A stretch of 64,000 nt of DNA from Aureisphaera sp963669405 (lineage in GTDB: Bacteria; Bacteroidota; Bacteroidia; Flavobacteriales; Flavobacteriaceae), in NCBI GenBank assembly GCA_963669405.2, contig CAXXHF010000001.1, positions 248,001 through 312,000 of the forward strand. Direction: 5' to 3'. The notes under the pieces were generated by a model. It was given only the letters and a program-made list of their open reading frames with translations, ran no database searches and was not told where the DNA came from. The first letter of the stretch is position 1; each line of letters starts with the position of its first letter. The translations under genes were made by a program, and so were the position numbers. This document shows positions 51,165 through 60,724 of the stretch, one piece after another.

Positions 51165-52730
51165 TTACTTGGCAATGTTCACAGCCCTTGTTTCGCGAAT
51201 TACAGTAACTTTTACCTGACCTGGATATGTCATATCGGTTTGGATTTTCTGTGAAATCTCGAATGATAGCTGTGCGGCCTTGTCATCGCTTACTTTTTCA
51301 CTCTCCACAATTACACGAAGTTCCCTACCTGCCTGAATTGCATAGGCTTTATTAACACCATTAAATCCAAAGGCAATATCCTCTAAATCCTTCAAACGTT
51401 GGATGTAAGAATCCAATACCTGACGTCTTGCGCCAGGACGTGCACCGCTTATGGCATCACATACTTGAATAATTGGAGAAAGGAGGTTGTTCATTTCTAC
51501 CTCGTCATGGTGAGCTCCAATGGCATTACATACATCTGGTTTTTCCCCATATTTTTCGGCCCACTGCATTCCTAAAATGGCGTGAGGCGTTTCGGTTTCT
51601 GCTTCTGGCACTTTTCCAATATCATGTAAAAGTCCCGCTCTTTTAGCCAATTTGGCATTCAACCCCATTTCCGAAGCCATAACTCCACAAAGACGAGCTA
51701 CTTCTCGTGAATGGTGCAACAGGTTTTGCCCATAGGAGGAACGATACTTCATCCTCCCCACTGCTTTTATTAATTCTGGATGAAGACCATGAATCCCTAA
51801 ATCAATTACAGTTCTTTTTCCAACCTCTATAATCTCTTCTTCAATTTGTTTTCGGGTTTTGCGCACTACTTCTTCAATGCGTGCAGGGTGAATTCGTCCG
51901 TCCGTAACCAATTTATGAAGTGACAGTCTTGCGATTTCCCGTCTCACAGAATCAAAACATGATAAAATGATGGCTTCTGGTGTATCATCTACAATGATTT
52001 CAACTCCAGTTGCAGATTCAATGGCGCGAATGTTACGTCCTTCCCTACCAATAATACGCCCTTTCACATCATCACTTTCCAGGTTAAATACAGACACGCA
52101 GTTTTCGATAGCTTCTTCTGTACCAATACGCTGGATAGTATTAATGACTACCTTTTTTGCTTCTTGCTGTGCCGTCATTTTGGCTTCCTCTAAAGCAGTT
52201 TGAATATAAGCCATGGCATCTGTTTTGGCTTCACTCTTAAGGCTTTCCATTAATTGTGCTTTCGCATCTTCTGCAGATAAGCTGGAAATGACTTCCAATT
52301 GCTCAATCTGGCTACGGTGCATTTTCTCTACTTCAGATTTTTTCTTATCCAATAGACCCAAACGACTCTCATACTCCTTCTTTTTTTGCTCGAGTTCTGC
52401 ACTTAGTTTTTTGTTCTTGGAAAGTTCGTTGGAAACCTGTGATTCTTTATCACGGGTACGTTTCTCAACTTCGGCCATTTTTTTATCGCGATTCAGGATC
52501 ACTTTTTCGTGTTCTGCCTTTAATTCGATAAATTTTTCTTTAGCCTGGAGGATTTTATCTTTTTTAAGTGATTCGGCTTCGCTCTTGGCTTCTTTTAAGA
52601 TAGAAGAAGCATTTTTCTTAGCTGAATTTATCACTTGAGATGCATTGCTTTTTTCGAGCATTTTGGCGATGATAAAACCAATGACCAAACCCGCGACGGC
52701 TGCAATTGCTATAGTAATTATATTGTCCAT
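51165..52730 (-). CDS. rny: Ribonuclease Y
   Basis: The 521-residue protein has the RNase Y layout: a membrane anchor at about 3-24 (I-A-I-A-A-V-A-G-L-V-I-G-F-I-I-A-K), a long coiled coil to about 200, a KH domain (G-R-I-I-G-R-E-G-R-N-I-R-A-I-E), and an HD domain with H-S-R-E-V and L-L-H-D-I-G-K. It is the membrane-bound endonuclease that starts mRNA decay. It lies downstream of zapA, with the 6S RNA gene between. Confidence 0.96.
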   Translation of the reverse strand: MDNIITIAIAAVAGLVIGFIIAKMLEKSNASQVINSAKKNASSILKEAKSEAESLKKDKILQAKEKFIELKAEHEKVILNRDKKMAEVEKRTRDKESQVSNELSKNKKLSAELEQKKKEYESRLGLLDKKKSEVEKMHRSQIEQLEVISSLSAEDAKAQLMESLKSEAKTDAMAYIQTALEEAKMTAQQEAKKVVINTIQRIGTEEAIENCVSVFNLESDDVKGRIIGREGRNIRAIESATGVEIIVDDTPEAIILSCFDSVRREIARLSLHKLVTDGRIHPARIEEVVRKTRKQIEEEIIEVGKRTVIDLGIHGLHPELIKAVGRMKYRSSYGQNLLHHSREVARLCGVMASEMGLNAKLAKRAGLLHDIGKVPEAETETPHAILGMQWAEKYGEKPDVCNAIGAHHDEVEMNNLLSPIIQVCDAISGARPGARRQVLDSYIQRLKDLEDIAFGFNGVNKAYAIQAGRELRVIVESEKVSDDKAAQLSFEISQKIQTDMTYPGQVKVTVIRETRAVNIAK

Positions 52731-52750
52731 ATAAGTTTAAGTTAGTATAT

Positions 52751-52918
52751 AAAAAAAGCCTACACTAATATTGCGCTTTTGAATAAACTCCTTAAAACAA
52801 GTTTAGGGCTAACAAGCTGATCAAGAATCCGCTCAAAGGCGGCGCGCTTTTACAACTTTAACTCACCCTTTTTAAAGAATTCGTGTTGAGTTTACCAAAA
52901 AATAGTATTAATGTAGGC
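52751..52918 (-). ncRNA. ssrS: 6S RNA (flavobacterial type)
   Basis: The gap between zapA and rny holds an RNA gene on the minus strand. Its ends pair perfectly over 13 bases: GCCTACATTAATA (complement of 52906-52918) and TATTAGTGTAGGC (complement of 52758-52770, one G·U), closing a long molecule of about 168 bases. A run of seven T follows as terminator. 6S RNA is a promoter mimic that binds the housekeeping RNA polymerase and is encoded next to zapA in many bacteria, including the flavobacterial 6S-Flavo group. I assign it from position, length and closing stem; I did not fold the central bubble in full. Confidence 0.85.
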
Positions 52919-52942
52919 AGTACCTGTTTATTTTAAAGAACG

Positions 52943-53233
52943 TTATGCTAGATGATCTTTCAGCAGTAGATTTAAAGCTTCTAGCTTTTCTTCTACCTCT
53001 TCCTGATCATTCACCTTATCAATGCCCCGTTGTTCTACTTGGGTAGCAAACTGGAGGGCACACATGGCCAAAACATCCTGCTTGTCCCTAACGGCATAGC
53101 TCTTTTCGAAACGTTTAATCATTTCCTCTATCTTCTTAGTAGCCTTTCGAAGCCCTTCTTCTTGGGCCGGATCGATGGTTAAAGGATAGACCCTATCGGC
53201 AATAGAGAGTTTGATCTTTAACGGGTTTGACAT
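52943..53233 (-). CDS. zapA: Cell division protein ZapA
   Basis: The 96-residue protein matches ZapA: N-terminal I-K-L-S-I-A-D-R-V-Y-P-L-T-I and the helical K-A-T-K-K-I-E-E-M-I...A-L-Q-F-A-T-Q-V pattern. ZapA stabilises the FtsZ ring. It is between a coiled-coil protein gene upstream (10-base gap) and 6S RNA downstream. Confidence 0.92.
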   Translation of the reverse strand: MSNPLKIKLSIADRVYPLTIDPAQEEGLRKATKKIEEMIKRFEKSYAVRDKQDVLAMCALQFATQVEQRGIDKVNDQEEVEEKLEALNLLLKDHLA

Positions 53234-53243
53234 TATTTTTATT

Positions 53244-53534
53244 TTATTCGGAAAGTTGACTTATACATTGGTCTATTTCCCGAACTAAAGCATTTATTTT
53301 GAGTTTTGTATCTCGTTTATGTTGGTCGCTGCCAAGTAATGAGTTAGCCAATTTCAAGGATCCACACTTTTCACGCCAATTCACCACTTCTTCTTGGGTT
53401 TTTGCGTTAAGCTCTTTCAAAACTATCAATTCAGCTTCTAGTTTCTGGTTTTTTTGTTTCACTTTTTCATATCGGTGAAGCAATTTACTAATCCTATTTT
53501 CTAGAGAATCAACAATTTCAATAAGGTTAGACAT
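53244..53534 (-). CDS. Coiled-coil protein, possible ZapB-like partner of ZapA
   Basis: The 96-residue protein is almost entirely coiled coil: I-E-I-V-D-S-L-E-N-R-I-S-K-L-L-H-R-Y-E-K-V-K and Q-K-L-E-A-E-L-I-V-L-K-E-L. It is upstream of zapA in an apparent operon. E. coli ZapB is a small coiled coil that binds ZapA, so a similar role is likely but rests only on size, structure and place. Confidence 0.8.
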   Translation of the reverse strand: MSNLIEIVDSLENRISKLLHRYEKVKQKNQKLEAELIVLKELNAKTQEEVVNWREKCGSLKLANSLLGSDQHKRDTKLKINALVREIDQCISQLSE

Positions 53535-53678
53535 GAATGGTTTTGTTCAATACTTATTACACAAAGTTAACATTGTAGCCCCAATATGCCAACAGTTTTT
53601 ACCTTTTTTTTGTATTATTGAACAGGTTTGCAATATTTTTTGAATCTCCCCTTTAATTTATAGACAATTATAATTTTT

Positions 53679-55364
53679 ATGAAATCCTATTTCTTGCTTT
53701 TACTCCTTATCGGGATTCAAATTCATGCTCAGAATGTACCCACTGACTATTTTGAAAAACCCCTCGACATCCCTTTAATCCTATCTGGAAACTTTGGGGA
53801 GTTGAGAAGTAATCACTTTCACAGTGGCCTCGACATTAAAACCCAACAAAAAAGGGGGCTCCCTATTTATGCTCCTGCCAATGGATATGTAAAACGCATA
53901 AAAGTATCTCATTATGGATATGGCAAAGCACTCTATGTAAAACATCCCAATGGATACAACACTGTATATGCCCATTTAGATGCGTATGCAGGAGCCATAC
54001 AAGCCTATGTAAAAAAGAAACAATACGAAAAAGAAGAATACCAGATCGAACTTTTCCCCGAAGCAGATAGCTTACCAGTTAAGAAAGGTGAGATTATTGG
54101 TTATACAGGTAATACCGGGAGCAGTGGAGGCCCACATTTGCATTATGAAATACGGGATGCTTCCTCCAGGCCTATGAATCCAATGCTTTTTGGAATAGAC
54201 ATCGCAGATAACAAAGGACCACTTGTAAATGCCATCATGGTATATCCTACTGAAGGTGCTCACGTAAATGGCTCACAAAAACCGCAAAAACTTAAATTAA
54301 CAAAGCAAAAAGATGGTTCCTATAGAGCTGAGGCCATAAACGCCTTGGGTAAAATAGGTTTTGGAGTTTCAACCAATGATCAGCATGATGGAGCTTCCAA
54401 CAAAAATGGATCCTACCATATTGCTGCTTTCTATAATGGAGAAGAAAAATATCGTGTCCATTTTAATCGGTTTTCTTTTTCGGAAACCCGTTTCCTGAAT
54501 CGTTATATAGATTATCATTATTACAAGGAAAATAAAATAAGGGTTCAAAAATTATTTAGAGAACCCAATAACCCATTGAGCGTGATTGTTCATGAAGTAG
54601 ACAAAGGATATGTAACGGCAGAAGATGGTTTTTCTTCGGTATACCGTATTGAGATTTCAGATTTTAATGAAAATAAAACGGTGGTTACCATTCCAGTTTC
54701 TGGAAAACAGCAAGAAATTACCGAGCCCAAACAAATTGATGAAAGCATGGATTTCGTGGCTTTTGATCAAGGGAATTCAATTACAAAAGGCAAGTTCAGT
54801 ATTTATATCCCAAATGAGAGCTTATATGAAAATACGTATCTGGATATTACTGCCAGTGTAGATACGTTAAAACTGCATCAAGACATAGCTCCTTTGCACA
54901 AGAATATGACCATTACTTTTGATGCTTCCAATTACACCAAGGAAGACATGGGTAAACTATATATAGGAAAGTCCAACTACAACAAACCTCCTATTTATTA
55001 CACCACCTATCGTAATGGAACCAAACTTTCGGCAAAGACAAGAACTTTTGGCACCTATGTCTTGGCTAGGGATACCATTAACCCAACAATAGACGCCCTT
55101 AATTTCCAAGACGGGAAATGGATTAGCAAGAACGAAACCCTTCAATTAAAAATTGAAGATCATGAAAGTGGGGTTAGCACATATAGGGCAACTATAAATG
55201 GAAAATTCATTCTTACAGAATATGATTATAAAAAAGACGTTTTAGTTTATGATTTCGATGATAATATCATATCCGAGACTGAAAACAATTTGAAAGTAAT
55301 TGTTGTAGATAATGTTGGAAATAGTACTACATTTGAAGCAACTTTTTTCAGAAAACAACTATAA
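53679..55364 (+). CDS. Secreted M23-family metallopeptidase
   Basis: The 561-residue protein has a signal peptide (F-L-L-L-L-L-I-G-I-Q-I-H-A-Q) and a LytM/M23 domain at about 30-190: H-F-H-S-G-L-D-I with the first zinc ligands, G-Y-V-K-R-I, H-P-N-G-Y-N-T-V-Y-A-H-L and H-L-H-Y-E. The long C-terminal part is beta-rich (Ig-like). The family cuts peptide cross-links in peptidoglycan. It starts a short operon with the TonB receptor nine bases downstream. Confidence 0.92.
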   Translation: MKSYFLLLLLIGIQIHAQNVPTDYFEKPLDIPLILSGNFGELRSNHFHSGLDIKTQQKRGLPIYAPANGYVKRIKVSHYGYGKALYVKHPNGYNTVYAHLDAYAGAIQAYVKKKQYEKEEYQIELFPEADSLPVKKGEIIGYTGNTGSSGGPHLHYEIRDASSRPMNPMLFGIDIADNKGPLVNAIMVYPTEGAHVNGSQKPQKLKLTKQKDGSYRAEAINALGKIGFGVSTNDQHDGASNKNGSYHIAAFYNGEEKYRVHFNRFSFSETRFLNRYIDYHYYKENKIRVQKLFREPNNPLSVIVHEVDKGYVTAEDGFSSVYRIEISDFNENKTVVTIPVSGKQQEITEPKQIDESMDFVAFDQGNSITKGKFSIYIPNESLYENTYLDITASVDTLKLHQDIAPLHKNMTITFDASNYTKEDMGKLYIGKSNYNKPPIYYTTYRNGTKLSAKTRTFGTYVLARDTINPTIDALNFQDGKWISKNETLQLKIEDHESGVSTYRATINGKFILTEYDYKKDVLVYDFDDNIISETENNLKVIVVDNVGNSTTFEATFFRKQL

Positions 55365-55373
55365 TATTCGCTT

Positions 55374-57836
55374 TTGAAAACAAAATATTTACTGCCGCAA
55401 TTATTCCTTTTCCTATTTGTAGGGTTTCTTCATGCTCAAACTGCCACTGTAAAAGGAATCGTTCTCGATGAAAACAACCAGCCTTTAAACGGTGTAAATA
55501 TTACTACAGGCACCGATGGCACACAGACCGATTTTAATGGAGCCTATGTACTTGAAATCCCAGCCAACGAAAGTGTCGTCATTACTTATTCATATTTAGG
55601 CTTTAAGGATGCAGAATTAACCATCACACTTGCAGCAAACGAAGATTACGAATTTCACCCTTCACTCGATACAGACATTAAACAGATTGGGGAAGTTGTG
55701 ATAGACGCAAAAAAACGAAAAAGGGTTGAAGGGATTACTTCCATAAGTCCAGAAGCAATCCGAAAGATTCCTGGAGCTAATGCTGGGGTAGAAAATGTAC
55801 TAACTTCCCTACCGGGAGTGAGTAGTAATAATGAATTAAGTACGCAATATGCGGTACGAGGTGGTAACTACGATGAAAATTTGGTCTATGTAAATGAAAT
55901 TGAAGTATACAGACCATTCCTTATAAGAAGTGGACAACAGGAAGGTCTAAGTTTTGTAAATAGTGACCTTACTTCTAGTGTAGACTTCTCTGCAGGAGGG
56001 TTTCAAGCAAAATACGGAGACAAACTTTCCTCAGTATTAGACATCACCTATAGACAACCTACCGGATTTGAAGCGACTGTAGACTTAAGCTTGTTAGGTG
56101 CCAGTGTCTCAGTGGGAGGTAAATCTAAAAACGGAAGGTTGAATGGAATCGTGGGAATGCGCTACCGTGACAATAGCTTGTTTGTAGATGCCAAGCAAAC
56201 AGAAACCAACTTCCGCCCTACTTTTGCAGATGCTCAGACATATTTCTCCTATAAAGTCAGTAATAAATTTGAATTGGGCTTCCTTGGAAATATCTCTGTA
56301 AACGATTACCAATACGAACCCTTAACAAGACAAACCAATTTTGGGACCATTACTGACCCTGTGGCTCTTTTGGTTTTTTATGACGGACAAGAAGAAGACC
56401 GCTACAATACCTATTTTGGAGCATTGAAGGGTACTTATGTGGCTTCTGAAAATTATACAGCCAAGTTCATTGGTTCCATTTATCAAACTACTGAACAAGA
56501 GTATTTCGACATTCAGGCACAATATTTATTAGGTGAAGTTAATACCAATATTGGTGATGAAGATTTAGGAGAAGTAGAGTTTGCAGAAGGGATTGGAAGC
56601 CAATTAACGCATGCCCGTAACGATTTGGATGCCCTTATCATAAACGCACAACACAAAGGAACTTTAACTATTGATGACAATACCATTGAATATGGCGTAA
56701 AATATACGCGTGAGGATATTAGGGATCGGGTTCAAGAATTTGAAATTATAGACTCGGCTGGATTCTCCATCCGCCCTCCTATTCTCGATTTACCAAACAA
56801 TCAACCATATGAGCCTTTTGATGCTCCCATTGTTCCATTTTCTTCGATCCGATCACAAAACGATGTGCAGATTAACCGTCTTTCAGGTTTTTTACAATGG
56901 AGCAAGCTTACCAACATAGGAGAAAGTGAATTATGGCTTAACGCAGGGGTTCGTTCACAGAACTGGACTGTAAACGGGGATGGTATTGAAAGCCAAACAC
57001 AAACTGTGGTTAGCCCTAGGGCGCAAGTAACACTAAAGCCTAACTGGGATATGGATATGCTTTTCCGTTTATCGGGCGGGTTATATCACCAACCTCCGTT
57101 CTACAGGGAATTAAGGGATTCTACAGGAACAGTACGCCCAGGTGTAAAAGCACAACAGTCTATCCATATCGTACTTGGAAATGATTATAGTTTTGATCTC
57201 TGGGGGCGCCCTTTCACCCTAAACAGTGAAGCTTACTATAAAAAGCTTACGGATGTAAACCCCTATACTATAGAAAACGTACGAATTCGTTACAGAGCTC
57301 GTAATAACGCAGAAGCTTTTGCCTATGGACTTGATTTACGACTGGCAGGAGAATTTGTCCCTGGTACCGAGAGTTGGATAAGCTTCGGGTACTTAAAAAC
57401 CGAAGAGAACATCGATGACCGTGGCTATATTGCTCGGCCTACTGACCAAAGGTTAAAGTTTGGGGTGCTTTTCCAGGATTATGTAAAAGTGATCCCAGAT
57501 CTTAAAGCGTATTTAAATCTAGTGTACAATACAGGTCTGCCAGGAGGTTCACCTAGTTATGCAGATCCTTACGATTTCCAAAATCGTTTGCGAGATTATA
57601 AACGTGCGGATCTAGGGATAAATTATGTGCTCATTCACGACAAAAAACGTAAGGATAGTGGATTATTCAAGCCTTTCAGGGAACTAACTATTGGTGCCGA
57701 AATATTCAATATTTTCGATGTGCAAAACTCAATCACCAATACCTTTGTTAGAGATGTGTATACCAAAGTTCAGTACGCAATTCCAAACTTCCTAACACCG
57801 AGGGTGTTCAATGTTCGATTAACAGCTAAGTTTTAA
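55374..57836 (+). CDS. TonB-dependent outer-membrane receptor
   Basis: The 820-residue protein starts with TTG at 55374 and a signal peptide (L-P-Q-L-F-L-F-L-F-V-G-F-L-H-A-Q). A carboxypeptidase-like regulatory domain follows at about 22-110 (V-K-G-I-V-L-D-E-N-N-Q-P-L-N-G-V-N-I, Y-S-Y-L-G-F-K), then a plug domain (Y-A-V-R-G-G-N-Y-D-E-N-L-V-Y) and a 22-strand barrel ending in V-R-L-T-A-K-F. No SusD partner is adjacent, so it is not a typical polysaccharide pair; an M23 peptidase precedes it. Ligand unknown. Confidence 0.92.
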   Translation: MKTKYLLPQLFLFLFVGFLHAQTATVKGIVLDENNQPLNGVNITTGTDGTQTDFNGAYVLEIPANESVVITYSYLGFKDAELTITLAANEDYEFHPSLDTDIKQIGEVVIDAKKRKRVEGITSISPEAIRKIPGANAGVENVLTSLPGVSSNNELSTQYAVRGGNYDENLVYVNEIEVYRPFLIRSGQQEGLSFVNSDLTSSVDFSAGGFQAKYGDKLSSVLDITYRQPTGFEATVDLSLLGASVSVGGKSKNGRLNGIVGMRYRDNSLFVDAKQTETNFRPTFADAQTYFSYKVSNKFELGFLGNISVNDYQYEPLTRQTNFGTITDPVALLVFYDGQEEDRYNTYFGALKGTYVASENYTAKFIGSIYQTTEQEYFDIQAQYLLGEVNTNIGDEDLGEVEFAEGIGSQLTHARNDLDALIINAQHKGTLTIDDNTIEYGVKYTREDIRDRVQEFEIIDSAGFSIRPPILDLPNNQPYEPFDAPIVPFSSIRSQNDVQINRLSGFLQWSKLTNIGESELWLNAGVRSQNWTVNGDGIESQTQTVVSPRAQVTLKPNWDMDMLFRLSGGLYHQPPFYRELRDSTGTVRPGVKAQQSIHIVLGNDYSFDLWGRPFTLNSEAYYKKLTDVNPYTIENVRIRYRARNNAEAFAYGLDLRLAGEFVPGTESWISFGYLKTEENIDDRGYIARPTDQRLKFGVLFQDYVKVIPDLKAYLNLVYNTGLPGGSPSYADPYDFQNRLRDYKRADLGINYVLIHDKKRKDSGLFKPFRELTIGAEIFNIFDVQNSITNTFVRDVYTKVQYAIPNFLTPRVFNVRLTAKF

Positions 57837-58981
57837 GAATTTACAAATTCCTTTAGCACGTTAACTACATAATCAATTTCTTCTTTGTTATTGAAACTGG
57901 AGAATGAGAATCGTAATGAAGGCTTTTGTCTGTCTTCTTCTGAAAGAATCTCGTTAAGAACGTGAGATCCACCAGTACTTCCACTTTGACAAGCACTACC
58001 CTGAGAACACGCAATACCTTTTAAATCTAGTTGAAATAAAAGCATCATCCCTTTTTCTGGAGAAATAGGAAGGCAAACATTTATAAGAGTATAGGTGCTT
58101 TTTTTATTGTCATCGCAAGCCCCATTAAAGGATACCCCTTCAATTTCGTTGCTTAGCTTAGATTTAAAATAGTTTTTTAGATCTGTGATGTATGCTTTTT
58201 CAGCTGTAAGGTTTTGGTACGAAATCTTTAAAGCTTCTGCCATTCCAGCAATAGCATAAACTGCTTCTGTACCAGCGCGCAGGCCTCTTTCCTGAGCACC
58301 TCCATAAATCAAAGACTTAAGGCCCGTGTTTTTTCTAATAAAGGCAAAACCAGCACCTTTTGGCCCGTGGAACTTATGCGCAGCTACTGCTGCAAAATCA
58401 ATAGGTATATCGGCAAAATCCAACTCAAAATGACCAACACTCTGTACAGTATCACTATGGAAAAGGGCGTCGTATTCCTTGCAAAGTTCTGCAGTACGCT
58501 TTATATCCAAGATATTACCAACTTCATTATTTACATGCATTAAGCTAACAAGCGTCTTTTGAGATGTATCTTTCAATAAAGATTCAAGGTCTGCATAATC
58601 CACATGACCACAATTGTCCAATTTAACATAACAGACTTCGACTCCGTATTTGTTTTCCAGTTCTTCTATAGTATGTATCACGGCGTGATGCTCTACTTTA
58701 CTGGAAATAATGCGTGTTACACCTAAATCCCGAACACAGCTATTCAAAATTAAATTATCTGCTTCTGTACCTCCAGAAGTAAAAATAATTTCACCTGCGC
58801 TAACGTTAAGATGCTTGGCTATATCTTTTCTACAACTTTCAAGTAATGATTTAGCTGATCTACCATAAGAATGTGTAGATGAGGGGTTTCCGTATTCAAT
58901 TTTTAATGCTTCTGTCATACAATAAATTACTTCATTACGAAGTTTTGTTGTGGCAGCGCTATCAAAATAAACTTTCTTCAT
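57833..58981 (-). CDS. Cysteine desulfurase (NifS/IscS type)
   Basis: The 382-residue protein starts at the ATG at 58981 (M-K-K-V-Y-F-D-S-A-A-T-T), the standard N-terminus; an upstream ATG is not needed. It has the PLP lysine in A-A-H-K-F-H-G-P-K-G and the active Cys loop in G-I-A-C-S-Q-G-S-A-C, with G-N-P-S-S-T-H-S near residue 37. It takes sulfur from cysteine for iron-sulfur clusters or tRNA thiolation. Its stop interlocks with the TonB receptor stop (TTAA at 57833-57836). Confidence 0.93.
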   Translation of the reverse strand: MKKVYFDSAATTKLRNEVIYCMTEALKIEYGNPSSTHSYGRSAKSLLESCRKDIAKHLNVSAGEIIFTSGGTEADNLILNSCVRDLGVTRIISSKVEHHAVIHTIEELENKYGVEVCYVKLDNCGHVDYADLESLLKDTSQKTLVSLMHVNNEVGNILDIKRTAELCKEYDALFHSDTVQSVGHFELDFADIPIDFAAVAAHKFHGPKGAGFAFIRKNTGLKSLIYGGAQERGLRAGTEAVYAIAGMAEALKISYQNLTAEKAYITDLKNYFKSKLSNEIEGVSFNGACDDNKKSTYTLINVCLPISPEKGMMLLFQLDLKGIACSQGSACQSGSTGGSHVLNEILSEEDRQKPSLRFSFSSFNNKEEIDYVVNVLKEFVNS

Positions 58982-59096
58982 ACTAGGGATCGAATCGAGT
59001 TTTATGTCATTGAATTTCGGCAAAAATACGTATTAAAATATTTATCCGTTAGTATGAATTCAAAAGAATGTGTTTCTTTGTGCTATGTCATATTTT

Positions 59097-59993
59097 ATGG
59101 AGCGAATAAAACTATTTTTCTGGGCTATTTTATCAACCATTTTCATTTGGAGTTGCAACGATGGTGACATCATTGTCACTTCATTCGATTTTGACGATAG
59201 CACATTGCAAAACTGCGGAGAAGCTGGTGGATACGTTTTCTTTAAGATCAACACGGGAAATACCGAGACCATTTCACTGCGTCTGGGTACCAGTGATCAA
59301 TTATTTGTTGAATCTGGAACCAGAACTTTCAATTTAGATGCTACCAATAACTTTGTGAACTACCGGATTTTCAATGGTGATGTAAGCAGTTCCTATTTCT
59401 GTAACGAAGTACCTCCTTCTACTCCGGGGATTTCAATAGAGTACTTTGGGAATTCTGGAACGGCAGTGCTTACAACAGTTACTGGATTGGATGATGACGA
59501 TTCTATTCCTTTTGTAGATTCAGAAGACCCCGATACCGAAGGGACTGGAGATAAAGATGAAGATGGGATTCCAAATTTCTATGACGACGACGACGATGGA
59601 GACAATGTCCCTACAGTCTCAGAGATAGGTGGCGATCCAGATAACCCACGTGATACAGATGGTGATGGCAAGTATGATTATCTAGACGACGATGATGACG
59701 GGGATGGTGTATTAACTAGATATGAAGCCAATGGAACCCTAGACCCTCTTAGTTATAGCACGGATACTTCTGGAACCCCCAATTACTTAAATGCTGCAAT
59801 ATCTGAATCCGTACCTATTGATGAATTCAGGGAACATTCCTACAATTTCAGCAGTGACATAACCCTACTACTGCAAAACCTTACTCTAATTAATGGTGAT
59901 GAACAAATCATAGAAGAAACGTTTGATATGGGTAATATTGATGAAATATTAACAGGAACCGTAACTGTTACTCCAAACTTCCCAAGTAATTAG
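59097..59993 (+). CDS. Lipoprotein with calcium-binding thrombospondin-type-3 repeats
   Basis: I use the ATG at 59097, which gives a lipoprotein signal peptide with lipobox I-W-S-C (Cys20). The 298-residue protein has a beta-rich first half and a very Asp-rich middle (about residues 155-215) made of D-x-D-x-D-G repeats such as D-K-D-E-D-G-I-P-N and D-T-D-G-D-G-K-Y-D-Y, as in thrombospondin type 3 domains that hold calcium. No sorting domain follows. Function unknown. Its stop interlocks with the Smr gene (TTAG). Confidence 0.82.
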   Translation: MERIKLFFWAILSTIFIWSCNDGDIIVTSFDFDDSTLQNCGEAGGYVFFKINTGNTETISLRLGTSDQLFVESGTRTFNLDATNNFVNYRIFNGDVSSSYFCNEVPPSTPGISIEYFGNSGTAVLTTVTGLDDDDSIPFVDSEDPDTEGTGDKDEDGIPNFYDDDDDGDNVPTVSEIGGDPDNPRDTDGDGKYDYLDDDDDGDGVLTRYEANGTLDPLSYSTDTSGTPNYLNAAISESVPIDEFREHSYNFSSDITLLLQNLTLINGDEQIIEETFDMGNIDEILTGTVTVTPNFPSN

Positions 59994-60541
59994 CCTTTCT
60001 TATTCTGAAAAATATAGACTTCTACTGCCCCTCTGCCGTATTTTTGGAAATCGGCATCATAATACTTGATGTTTTCGTAACGCCTGAAGAGGTATTCCAA
60101 TTCTGCACGTAGCACTCCTTCTCCAACACCATGAATAAAGACCATTTTCTGTATGCGTTTAGCAATCGCAAAATCCAGTTGTCTTTTGGCTGTATCCAAC
60201 TGTTTTGAAAGCATGTCGTAATTGGACATTCCTTTATAAGACTTCACCAGTTGGTGTATATGAAGGTCAACTTCAAATGTAGGAAGGCTTCTTTCTTTAG
60301 GTTTTGTACGTTTCTGTTGTGGTTTTTTAGATCCTTCTTTTTCCGAAATAATGTTGGAAATTTTATCGATATCAATATTTTCATCAATTGCCGTATTTCC
60401 CTTATTTACAACTATTTCCGATTTTGGAAAATCCATCTCAAAGCCATCTTCTGTGGTGATAGTTACTACTTCCCCACTAATCTTGGCTACAACCCCTGTA
60501 ATAGTGTCATCCAGTACAAAAATCTTATCTCCAATTCTCAT
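59990..60541 (-). CDS. Smr-domain protein (MutS2 C-terminal type)
   Basis: The 183-residue protein has an N-terminal DUF2027-like beta domain (V-V-A-K-I-S-G-E-V-V-T-I-T-T-E-D-G) and a C-terminal Smr domain: V-D-L-H-I-H-Q-L near residue 92 and F-I-H-G-V-G-E-G-V-L-R near 137, with the HGxGxGxLR catalytic pattern. Smr domains nick DNA or RNA. This short form lacks the MutS ATPase part, which is encoded elsewhere if at all. Confidence 0.88.
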   Translation of the reverse strand: MRIGDKIFVLDDTITGVVAKISGEVVTITTEDGFEMDFPKSEIVVNKGNTAIDENIDIDKISNIISEKEGSKKPQQKRTKPKERSLPTFEVDLHIHQLVKSYKGMSNYDMLSKQLDTAKRQLDFAIAKRIQKMVFIHGVGEGVLRAELEYLFRRYENIKYYDADFQKYGRGAVEVYIFQNKKG

Positions 60542-60724
60542 AAGTCAAAGTTCGTTTATTGTATTGATACTTTATCTAAAATAAGCTGTTTTTTATCGAA
60601 AATTGAAATTGTCCAAAACGGAATTTTCGTACAATATTGTGTCTTTTTAAAAAAAAACTCTATTTTTACCGTAATTGTGGTGATAGTCACCCCCCTAACT
60701 ATCTCATTTTTAAACATAAAAAGT

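Noticed and set aside
60251..60724. Upstream extension of the second T9SS cargo gene
   Set aside because: It runs antisense to the Smr gene and lacks protein-like composition; a clear signal peptide begins at 60725.
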